This document shows positions 55,545 to 64,000 of a DNA stretch of 64,000 bases, piece after piece. The position numbers and the translations under genes are program-made. The notes under the pieces are model-generated. The model searched no databases. It was not told the origin of the DNA and worked only from the letters and a program-made list of their open reading frames with translations. The stretch lies in contig CM046858.1 in the NCBI GenBank assembly GCA_025617745.1, positions 53,422,545 through 53,486,544 on the forward strand, read 5' to 3'. The stretch is from Heliocidaris erythrogramma (taxonomy: Eukaryota; Echinodermata; Echinoidea; Camarodonta; Echinometridae). The first letter of the stretch is position 1, and each line of letters opens with the position of its first letter.

Positions 55545-55745
55545 TGTACTTGTACCATGAACGTGGATTTTCTCGCTTCAGGTTTGGATACGATCGTGGT
55601 AAAATGTCTTCTTGGCTCGCTTTATTTGTCTCTGAACCTTGTTGCGCAGCTCATGCCTAGTTTTGCTGGAATGCTGTCTGTCGTTGTTTTATCAGTGCCT
55701 TCACCCTCGGTGTTATCCCTGCCTTGTCAGAGACATGTATTCTGA
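55545..55745 (-). pseudogene. LINE linker-domain fragment
   Basis: On the minus strand, TPRVKALIKQRQTAFQQN is followed after a frame change by RNKVQRQIKRAKKTFYHDRI. This pairing (K.LI..RQ.AF, then RNKV.R.IK.AKK.FY) is the conserved segment between endonuclease and RT in CR1/RTE-type LINEs. The flanking RT and endonuclease were not found, so only about 65 codons survive. Confidence 0.55.
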
Positions 55746-56509
55746 TGCATTTACTAGGGATTTAATAGCAGAGTTCAATTCTGAGTAAAAGAGCTCACAC
55801 TTTTTTCGACTGCTTTTCATACTGATACTTCAGAAGTACTTCTCTTGAGTATTTCATTCTCGATTGTTTCAGAGAATCACAAGGCAATTATATTTGGCTA
55901 TTGTCTGGGCCTGGGTTAGGTTAAATGTCCCCACTTACAAGGAGTTGAATATTGAAATAAGCACAGATATTACTATAGTATGGGATGCTGGCTTTCAAAA
56001 CCCCTTTGTGATGAAGTCCAGTAACCCTATTAGGTGGGTATCTAGATGATTGCAGTAGTATTCTTGTTGGATAGACTCATTCCAGCAAGATTGCACTCCA
56101 ATTATAAGGACACAAAGGAGGAAACAATGCCACTCCATTCTTAAGTAACTCATAGCTATGATGACACAGTAGACTTGAATAGCTTTTGTTAAGCAGGGAG
56201 GCTTCAGTGAACATCTCCAGCCAAGAATATGAGCACTATCATGGCAGCCAATGTAGAATCAGATACAGTACTTACTGAGAAAAAAGTTGCCAAATATATC
56301 TTGTTCTTCCAATCCATTCAAACTTGTCCTACTAGTTCATTACAATACAACTGTAGTGTGGTTCTAAACTATCATCTAATGATTGCTATAAACATGAAAA
56401 ATACTGGAAATTAAGCAGAGCGAAAATAAGATGCTGGCGACCTGTTAGGCGCACAATGTATTTACAACATTTGCAACATTTGAATGAAATCCCAACTTTC
56501 GGTCGCCTT
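55746..56509. other. Intergenic, no gene recognised
   Basis: Short open frames exist on the plus strand (for example 55864-56049), but no family resemblance, splice structure or codon bias supports them. Confidence 0.4.
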
Positions 56510-57355
56510 GCTAAATTTCTCGACTACTTCTCAAGGGTTTTCGTTAATTTTGCTCCCAATTTTAGAAGTGAGTAAATAGAAATACGTTTATCAATGTACA
56601 AAATTCGAACTTCTCGATTGCTCAATAGCAGTAGTCAGTTGCAAAATTTCCTAGGGTAAAATGCACAGGGAATTACGTTTTTCAGGGTTAAAAATGGAAA
56701 AATTGCCGCTCGGTCGCCTTGCTTCCTCACTTCTACAATAACTTCAATAACTTTGAGGACTCGGGGGTGGGGGGCGCAACTACATTGTTTGCCCCGGGCG
56801 CCATAATCCCTAGATACGCCACTGCCCAGTATATAGTTCTTAAATAGCTTAAAAGGGTTCAAAATTAGAAGAAATAAAAAATGTAATTGCTTTGCTCGCT
56901 ATATCATGTAAGTTTTATATGAGTCCTGCTAAATATTGCGCCCCCAATAAAGGATAAACTGTATAAAACAGCATTGTTCAACTTTTGAAAGGAATCTGAA
57001 CTTCAGGTAGCCTTGCTGATTTTCTCGACTCTTTCTCAAGCCTATAGGCTAGGGTTTTTGTTACTTTTGCTCCCGATATAGAAGTGAGTGAAAAGAAAAC
57101 CGTTTATCAATGTATACAATTTGAGCTTCTCTACCGCTCAATTACGGTGGTCAATTGCAAAATTTCCTGGGTAAAATGCAGAAGAAATTGCGTTGTTTAC
57201 GGTTAAAAATTGAAAAAATTTCCGCTCGGTCGCTTTGCTTCCTCGCTTGTACAATAACTTAGGTAAGTTTAGGCACTCGGGGGGGGGGGGGGGGGGTGCG
57301 TAACATCATTGTTTGCCCCGGGCCTCATAATGCCTATATAGATACGCCACTGACT
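56510..57355. repeat. Two direct copies of a hAT-like non-autonomous element
   Basis: 56510-56825 and about 57025-57354 are diverged direct copies. Both have TTTCTCGACT near the start, CGTTTATCAATGTA, GCAAAATTTCCT, CGCTCGGTCGC and TTTGCCCCGGGC, and end AGATACGCCACTG. The second carries a long G run (about 57279-57296). Between them lies a segment related to 47636-47760. No coding sequence. Confidence 0.75.
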
Positions 57356-58427
57356 TCACTTCCCTCGCCGGCCGGTCATCCCCCAATCATGAACACGGAT
57401 CGACACCCCCTGAGTTCGTATATATAAATGTTCAAAGATTGAAATATGAAATATAGATTTTTTTAATTTCTGCAGATTGCATAATTAGGAAGCTGTCATT
57501 GAATTGTGTATAGGTTGCAACAATGGCAATTACACATGTTCAGCGAGGAATCAAACCTTGTTTCACATTATAACAAGGAAAAATTAAAATATTTCGTATT
57601 TCATGTAATGAAATACAAAAGAAATAGTGAGTGGGTGACGTCACTGGTTCCCTCATTTGCATACTGAGCAGGATGTGCATACAACTGTTTTGCGAAATTA
57701 AGCGAAACTTTAAAATACCATAACTTTCTTATTTTACATCCGATTTTGATGAAATTTTCAGTGTTATGCTTGTTGGATTTTTCTCTATTTATTCAAATCA
57801 ACTTTTTGTTAGGGCGGACTTGGCCTTTAAAAGCAAATTCTCTGTTCAAAGTCCGAAATTCAGAATTATGATAAATCCTAGTGAAATTATGCTAGATTTG
57901 GCCAAATTATGCGAAGAATAATGCTAGAGGGTCATAATTATGCTAGTTGTGGCAACCTTGCTTCTGACAAAGGTATATTTACATTATCCGACCTTCTTGA
58001 CAAAAATGACAATATTTTATCTACTTTGACTTATTCCATGAAAACAGCTATTCTCATTAAAGAAATATCCCCAAATGCGAGAGGTGAATATAAAGAAAAT
58101 TATTAAAAATATAATGAAGGTGACGGGGGGTCGGTCTTTATTCATATATAAAGTGTTAATGAATCCCACAAAGCAGTAGGTAAATGGAATTCTCTGCTGA
58201 ATATTCTAAACCTGTTGCTATACATTTTATTTTAGCACTGTGTCCTGTATAAACACTTTCATTTTTATGTTGATTCTGTTGCTTTTATTATGTACATGTA
58301 CATGTTTTGTTACATCTTTTTGTATATATTGAAATGTCAGAAGGAATACAAAAAAAAAAAAAAGAAAGAAGGGGGGGGGGGAGAAGATAATTTCAGTTTT
58401 AGCATTTTTATTTTGAATTTAAAGGGG
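57356..58427. other. Intergenic with half of a MITE
   Basis: 57660-57835 contains ATTTTGATGAAATTTTCAGTG, which ends in CGGACTTGGCCTTTAA. It is a diverged relative of the right arm of the MITE at 58428-59020. The rest is AT-rich, with a G run at about 58371-58380. No gene is recognised. Confidence 0.5.
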
Positions 58428-59020
58428 TACTCCGGCCTGAAATTAATATGAATTGAATAAATAGAGTAAAATTAAAGAAACAAATCACTGAAAATTTCAT
58501 CGAAATCGGATGAAAAATAATGAAGTTATGGAATTTTAAAGTTTTGCATTATTTTGGTAAAACAGTGATATACACGTCATCATGAATATGCAGTGAGTGA
58601 GCTGATGATGTCATATGCCCACTTTTTCTTTTGTATTTTATTATATGAAATTGCAATTATTCAAATTTTCTGCTCCAAGCCTATAACTAAAAGGACTGAC
58701 TCCTTATTTAATGTGTAAGTTTATCATTGCTGTAACTTATTTTGTTACAAGGGAGATATTTTTTATAGACATATATGAAAAAATGAAATAATGAAGATTT
58801 CATGTAAAATAGTTTAAAAAGGAAAGTGGGGACGTGACATCATCAGCTCACTCATTACATATTCATGATGACATGCATAGAACTGTTTCCCAAAATAATC
58901 CAAAACCTAAAAATTCAATAACTTCGTTATTTTTTATCGGATTTCGATGAAATTTTCAGTGTTTTGCTTGTTTAATTTTACTCTATTCATTCAATTAATA
59001 TTATTTTTAGGCCGGAGTTC
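58428..59020. mobile_element. 593-bp foldback MITE (CTCCGGCCT ends)
   Basis: The left end TACTCCGGCCTGAAATTAAT and the reverse complement of the right end (GAACTCCGGCCTAAAAATAA) begin arms of about 200 bp. Both contain AAAATTTCATCGAAAT and AATAGAGTAAAATTAA in inverted orientation. There is no coding capacity. Its right arm is included in the threefold tandem block. Confidence 0.8.
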
Positions 59021-59074
59021 ATTCACCAACAAAACCATCTGCCGGCAAAGGCAGGTTGAAATGTACAGGGGAGA

Positions 59075-59106
<32 letters not shown>

Positions 59107-59321
59107 TCAAGATAGATCAAAATAGTTCAGAACAAGAAGAACGGAAAAAACGCAAATTGATAGTGTGATGATAATGTGTTTAGGGTGTCATACAAGACAT
59201 CATACAATGCAATGAATGAAGTGACAGAAGAAAGTAATATTATAATTTAGATTGAAATGAGCAGCTAACGTTAGAAAGTGTCTGTGAGAGAGAGAGAGAG
59301 AGGGGGGGGGGGGGAGATATA

Positions 59322-60208
59322 TACTGAACTACAAAAGAAACGTCGCACATGTATGTGTTTGAAACTGTTTTATTTACAATGAAACACATTCTTTATTCAA
59401 GAGTGGAAACTGAGAAAATGTTTTGCTTTGTTTTGATTAACAAGTACAGATGTGCAATAACGACTTTCGTCGTTGATAGCGCCAGTTCTGACGTTGTTGG
59501 GCCCACAGGAGACGTTCCCGACGATGTCGAACGGTGAGGATAGGGCCCCGAGCAGGACGCCGACAAGACAAGTTGAAGCTTCTCAGCCGACGACGAACAG
59601 TTGCTGCAGAAATTGGTCTGTTGTGTGTGCCAATAGTCTGTAGAGCCGATTCTGTTGCTCTGCGGAAGCGATCCTGCAAGTGGTCCGGTGCAGATGGCGA
59701 TCTTGACGTGCTGTTGTCACCCTGGGACGACCACTGCGCTGACGATCGTTGGTGCTGTTGGTTGCATTGTATCGCTCCCGCAGTCTCTCTACTGTCCGAA
59801 CGCTGCATTGAAGTCGTTGGCAATGACTCTATGACGTTGGCCAGCATGAAGACGTCCGATGGCTTGTTCCCTCTGGTTTCGAGTCAGACGTGGCATGGTG
59901 ACAGCGCTCAGGAAACGAATGACAGGATGAAGGTTTCGGGTCCCTTTTAAACCCACTGGATAGAGGATGTGCATGTGCCTCATGCTTTTCAAAAAGCTGC
60001 GCTCGAGTGCACTACCATGTTCACGGAAAGGATATGAGTTTTAATCCTACACAGAAATCACATTTTGTTATGATGATGTGTTATGGACGGTCAATGCCAT
60101 ATCTGTGATGTTAAAAAAGCATAAAATGTGATTTTACGTATCAAATTCCAATATCATGTGTAAAAGATATCAATTTGAAAAGTGCGACATTTCTTTTGTA
60201 GTTCAATA
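59322..60208 (-). mobile_element. Tc1/mariner-like element with truncated transposase
   Basis: Ends TACTGAACTACAAAAGAAAC and the reverse complement of the right end (TATTGAACTACAAAAGAAAT) form TIRs of at least 27 bp flanked by TA. The minus strand encodes a Tc1-like transposase N-terminal half in three frames: MPRLTRNQREQAIGRLHAGQ (from 59896), then SVRTVERLRERYNATNS and SGRPRVTTARQDRH, then HNRPISAATVRRRLRSF and GPILTVRHRRERLLWAQ. These are the paired-like helix-turn-helix domains. The DDE catalytic domain is missing and at least two frameshifts occur, so it is dead. Confidence 0.85.
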
Positions 60209-60299
60209 TAGATTCAGCGTAAAAAAAATCTTGTTGAAAAAATTATATTCAGCTGGTTACAGTAATTACGTACAAAGAAAAACATTCCTCCATGAACTG

Positions 60300-60402
60300 A
60301 CGACAATTTAAAAATTTATTTACTGAACGAAATAGGAAAGTAAAAAAGACGAAAACCAAGACGTAAATATCACGTAATTTTTAACACGTTCTGCTATCAG
60401 GG
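60300..60402. mobile_element. GACGTC-element right end (unit 1)
   Basis: Contains AAGACGTAAATATCACGTAA and ends TCTGCTATCAGGG at 60402, the same terminus as the nested element at 35714. Repeated at 61477 and 62550 through the tandem block. The left boundary is uncertain. Confidence 0.7.
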
Positions 60403-60900
60403 TATGCGCTTCCAAAGGTTTTTGGATATTATTACCCTGGCTTTAGCTCCGGCAGCCGTAATCACCGCACAGTGCATTTCAAGGAATAAATCCTGCCAGG
60501 TACCCCATTTACTACACCTGGGTGGAGAGTGGCAAATGTGGATTAATGTCTTGCCAAAAGACGCTAGTGCCAGGCTGAGATTCGAACCCTCAACCCTTGG
60601 ATTGAAAAAATGAAATAATGAAGATTTCATGTAACATAGTTTAAAAAGGAAAGTGGGGACGTGACATCATCAGCTCACTCATTACATATTCATGATGACA
60701 TGCATAGAACTGTTTCCCAAAATAATCCAAAACCTAAAAATTCAATAACTTCGTTATTTTTATCGGATTTCGATGAAATTTTCAGTGTTTTGCTTGTTTA
60801 ATTTTACTCTATTCATTCAATTAATATTATTTTTAGGCCGGAGTTCATTCACCAACAAAACCATCTGCCGGCAAAGGCAGGTTGAAATGTACAGGGGAGA

Positions 60901-60936
<36 letters not shown>

Positions 60937-61150
60937 AAGATAGATCAAAATAGTTCAGAACAAGAAGAACGGAAAAAACGCAAATTGATAGTGTGATGAT
61001 AATGTGTTTAGGGTGTCATACAAGACATCATACAATGCAATGAATGAAGTGACAGAAGAAAGTAATATTATAATTTAGATTGAAATGAGCAGCTAACGTT
61101 AGAAAGTGTCTGTGAGAGAGAGAGAGAGAGGGGGGGGGGGGGGAGATATA

Positions 61151-61283
61151 TACTGAACTACAAAAGAAACGTCGCACATGTATGTGTTTGAAACTGTAAA
61201 ATGTGATTTTACGTATCAAATTCCAATATCATGTGTAAAAGATATCAATTTGAAAAGTGCGACGTTTCTTTTGTAGTTCAATA
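61151..61283. mobile_element. 133-bp deletion derivative of the Tc1-like element (unit 2)
   Basis: It keeps both TIRs and about 70 bp between them. Compared with 59322-60208 it lacks about 752 bp from GTTTGAAACTG onward, rejoining at AAAATGTGATTTTACG. Confidence 0.9.
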
Positions 61284-61975
61284 TAGATTCAGCGTAAAAA
61301 AAATCTTGTTGAAAAAATTATATTCAGCTGGTTACAGTAATTACGTACAAAGAAAAACATTCCTCCATGAACTGACGACAATTTAAAAATTTATTTACTG
61401 AACGAAATAGGAAAGTAAAAAAGACGAAAACCAAGACGTAAATATCACGTAATTTTTAACACGTTCTGCTATCAGGGTATGCGCTTCCAAAGGTTTTTGG
61501 ATATTATTACCCTGGCTTTAGCTCCGGCAGCCGTAATCACCGCACAGTGCATTTCAAGGAATAAATCCTGCCAGGTACCCCATTTACTACACCTGGGTGG
61601 AGAGTGGCAAATGTGGATTAATGTCTTGCCAAAAGACGCTAGTGCCAGGCTGAGATTCGAACCCTCAACCCTTGGATTGAAAAAATGAAATAATGAAGAT
61701 TTCATGTAACATAGTTTAAAAAGGAAAGTGGGGACGTGACATCATCAGCTCACTCATTACATATTCATGATGACATGCATAGAACTGTTTCCCAAAATAA
61801 TCCAAAACCTAAAAATTCAATAACTTCGTTATTTTTATCGGATTTCGATGAAATTTTCAGTGTTTTGCTTGTTTAATTTTACTCTATTCATTCAATTAAT
61901 ATTATTTTTAGGCCGGAGTTCATTCACCAACAAAACCATCTGCCGGCAAAGGCAGGTTGAAATGTACAGGGGAGA

Positions 61976-62011
<36 letters not shown>

Positions 62012-62223
62012 AAGATAGATCAAAATAGTTCAGAACAAGAAGAACGGAAAAAACGCAAATTGATAGTGTGATGATAATGTGTTTAGGGTGTCATACAAGA
62101 CATCATACAATGCAATGAATGAAGTGACAGAAGAAAGTAATATTATAATTTAGATTGAAATGAGCAGCTAACGTTAGAAAGTGTCTGTGAGAGAGAGAGA
62201 GAGAGGGGGGGGGGGGAGATATA

Positions 62224-62356
62224 TACTGAACTACAAAAGAAACGTCGCACATGTATGTGTTTGAAACTGTAAAATGTGATTTTACGTATCAAATTCCAAT
62301 ATCATGTGTAAAAGATATCAATTTGAAAAGTGCGACGTTTCTTTTGTAGTTCAATA
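62224..62356. mobile_element. 133-bp deletion derivative of the Tc1-like element (unit 3)
   Basis: Identical in structure to the derivative at 61151, with the same deletion junction, so the deletion predates the duplication of units 2 and 3. Confidence 0.9.
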
Positions 62357-62572
62357 TAGATTCAGCGTAAAAAAAATCTTGTTGAAAAAATTATATTCAG
62401 CTGGTTACAGTAATTACGTACAAAGAAAAACATTCCTCCATGAACTGACGACAATTTAAAAATTTATTTACTGAACGAAATAGGAAAGTAAAAAAGACGA
62501 AAACCAAGACGTAAATATCACGTAATTTTTAACACGTTCTGCTATCAGGGTATGCGCTTCCAAAGGTTTTTG

Positions 62573-62790
62573 GATATTATTACCCTGGCTTTAGCTCCGG
62601 CAGCCGTAATCACCGCACAGTGCATTTCAAGGAATAAATCCTGCCAGGTACCCCATTTACTACACCTGGGTGGAGAGTGGCAAATGTGGATTAATGTCTT
62701 GCCAAAAGACGCTAGTGCCAGGCTGAGATTCGAACCCTCAACCCTTGGATTGAGAGTCAAGTGAATGAACCACTATACCACGACACCTCC
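62573..62790 (-). mobile_element. tRNA-derived SINE, full-length copy
   Basis: The minus strand from 62788 reads GGTGTCGTGGTATAGTGGTT (A-box) and, about 40 bp on, GAGGGTTCGAATCTC (B-box). CTCTCAA stands at the anticodon loop, so it resembles tRNA-Glu(CTC). A non-tRNA body follows, ending near CCAGGGTAATAA. Truncated copies lacking the tRNA 5' half lie at 60426-60602 and 61500-61677. Confidence 0.7.
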
Positions 62791-63496
62791 ACAACACATT
62801 GTATTGTTGGATATTCTATCTATCTATGTATAAGTTATCTCAAAACATACTCATGGTTAGATGAGTTTCCATGGTGAGTGAGTATTGACAATTGAAGGCT
62901 TTCGGTAACACCATGTGGGAGGCTCTGTAAAAAGGCTGTTGATATATTCTTTCGTGAAAAATATCCCACTTATGGGGCATTTAGAGGAATTTAAGAAAAG
63001 TGAAAGGAAAGGAAAGAGATGGAAATGAAATGAAATTAAATTGAACACTTACACAAGACTATTTTGAGTTTTTTCTTTCGGTGTTTGTACACCAAAAATG
63101 AAGTGAAATGGAAAGAGGAAAGAAGAAAAAAGAGTGATTCAGATCAGGAAAGTTCTGAGCAGGTCACAAAAGTTTGGAGAGAGTAATTCTGAAAAGAACT
63201 GTTTGTATTTCTCTGTAGAGTAGCTCTGAAAGAGAGTTTCCGAACTACGGCAATCTTTAGGTAAAGGAATATATCTGTCTCGACGCGTTTCAAATAGTGT
63301 ATTCTGTTCAACGTCAGGAGGTTAACTCGAGGAAAACTGCAGTGCTGTGAGTATTTAAGCAGTTGTCATGGTTGTGCGGACCGGGGTACTGTTACTGTGC
63401 GAGCCTGATTTCGTCATTCCAGGCCTCTGATTGGTCCATTAGCGGAAGTGGGCTAGTGGTTGCGTGGTCTAAATGTGTGTCGCGCAAATGTCTATT
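62791..63496. other. Intergenic, no gene recognised
   Basis: AT-rich and then purine-rich sequence; no coding motif, tRNA or repeat boundary was identified apart from a short TATC repeat near 62815. Confidence 0.5.
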
Positions 63497-63645
63497 CCCT
63501 GATAGCAGATAGTGGTAAAAATTACGTGATATTTACGTCGTGGTTTTCGTCTTTTTTACGTCCTGTAATTACGTCAATAAGACGACAACTTGCACCAACG
63601 CAAGACGTCAAGAGGACGTCTTATTTTGACGCCATCTGTACACTG
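63497..63645. mobile_element. GACGTC-element left end
   Basis: Begins CCCTGATAGCAGA and continues with ATTACGTGATATTTACGTCG, GACAACTTGCACCAACGCAA and GAGGACGTCTTATTTTGACG, matching the left arm at 27150-27310 closely. It then breaks off into unrelated sequence near 63645, so it is a truncated copy. Confidence 0.85.
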
Positions 63646-63800
63646 TAAAAACCGAAGTGCTGTATATAGCACTTTTTGAGGGCATGCGTAGGGACTGCAC
63701 TCAGAGTGCTATTGAATGCACACAGCGTGCTATTTCAGCACTTTCGCGGGAGCTGGACAGGCTCCTTAAACTGCTAAACATTCATTAAAAAAAATGATTT
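63642..63800. other. Short AGCACTTT-rich segment
   Basis: CACTGTAAAAACCGAAGTGC is followed by AGCACTTT, AGTGCTATT and GTGCTATTTCAGCAC in both orientations. It has the look of a foldback MITE terminus abutting the SINE, but no second end is visible before the window edge. Confidence 0.35.
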
Positions 63801-63866
63801 GGGCGAGCTTCGAACCAGGGTCCGCTGATCGAGAATTGCTGGCATTACCGCTAGACTAACTCACAT
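63801..63866 (-). mobile_element. tRNA-like SINE fragment
   Basis: The minus strand reads GTGAGTTAGTCTAGCGGTAA (A-box-like), then CCCTGGTTCGAAGCTC (B-box). Spacing fits a tRNA-derived promoter. The stems are imperfect, so a functional tRNA gene is unlikely. Confidence 0.5.
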
Positions 63867-64000
63867 TGTACGATTTAGAGCAGATCGTATTGTTACATAG
63901 TGAATTTACGACACCACATAGTTCATGTTATCTACTTGACTCCCATGACTAAACTGGATTGCAAGAAGCATTTGTTAGTCCATCGGTAACGTCAGCGCCT

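Larger units (their letters stand above)
58776..62751. repeat. Threefold tandem block (1,827 + 1,075 + about 1,074 bp)
   Basis: Units start at TGAAAAAATGAAATAATGAA (58776, 60603, 61678). Each contains, in order: the right arm of the CTCCGGCCT MITE, a (GA)n tract, a second (GA)n plus G run, a Tc1-like element or its deletion derivative, the right end of a GACGTC element, and a truncated SINE. Unit joints occur at TTGGATTGA/AAAAATG, sharing TGA. Unit 1 is longer by about 752 bp, all within the Tc1-like element. Confidence 0.93.

Noticed and set aside
55557-55745. Plus-strand 62-codon hydrophobic frame as a small membrane protein
   Set aside because: The opposite strand carries recognisable LINE linker motifs, so the plus frame is a shadow.
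62552-62764. Open frame repeated three times (60404, 61479, 62552)
   Set aside because: It lies within a tRNA-derived SINE body that was copied by tandem duplication; there is no codon bias or family resemblance.

Overview
The window reads as nuclear DNA of a marine invertebrate animal, most likely a deuterostome such as a sea urchin or a relative. This is inferred from an AT-rich background, very dense mobile elements with CR1/L2-type LINEs, L1/Tx1-like and Penelope-like reverse transcriptase remnants, tRNA-derived SINEs, many small terminal-inverted-repeat (TIR) elements, and one intronless TRIM-type gene. Nothing here is prokaryotic. The species cannot be fixed from the sequence alone.

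Layout. 1-4.3 kb: a Penelope-like fragment at the edge, then an L1/Tx1-like LINE (minus) and a CR1-like LINE tail (plus). 5.4-7.5 kb: a 1.05 kb tandem duplication. 9.08-10.9 kb: the only clearly intact protein gene, a 609-residue RING/B-box/coiled-coil/beta-propeller protein. 14.8-23.6 kb: three minus-strand LINE copies, one carrying two long palindromes and a tRNA-Thr-derived SINE, one split by a 1 kb TIR element. 23.83-40.34 kb: a 16.5 kb foldback structure whose arms are about 2.4 kb arrays of a 144 bp unit in opposite orientation. Nested inside it (27.15-35.71 kb) is a second inverted-repeat element rich in GACGTC/TGACGTCA motifs, which carries a broken three-exon DUF4806-like gene. 40.5-44.5 kb: a decayed but nearly full-length CR1-like LINE with a PHD-finger ORF1, endonuclease and RT. 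44.5-51.9 kb: RT remnants, minisatellites, TIR elements and two LINEs in opposed orientation. 52-55.3 kb: a TATA-containing promoter and first-exon-like sequence, a spliced-looking copy of that exon 3 kb away, and a Crypton/DUF3504-like exon. 56.4-57.4 kb: repeated non-autonomous elements. 58.4-62.8 kb: a foldback MITE followed by a threefold tandem block containing a Tc1-like element, which is about 0.9 kb in unit 1 and collapsed to 133 bp in units 2 and 3. 63.5 kb: another GACGTC-element end and a third tRNA-like SINE.

How it fits together. There is no pathway or operon here. The window records nested transposition, tandem and inverted duplication, and decay around a single TRIM-like gene. 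The strongest candidates for something undescribed are the two nested foldback elements. The outer arms carry roughly 100 copies of the nuclear-receptor monomer site TCAAGGTCA. The inner arms carry many CREB/ATF-type TGACGTCA sites. No transposase was recognised in either element.
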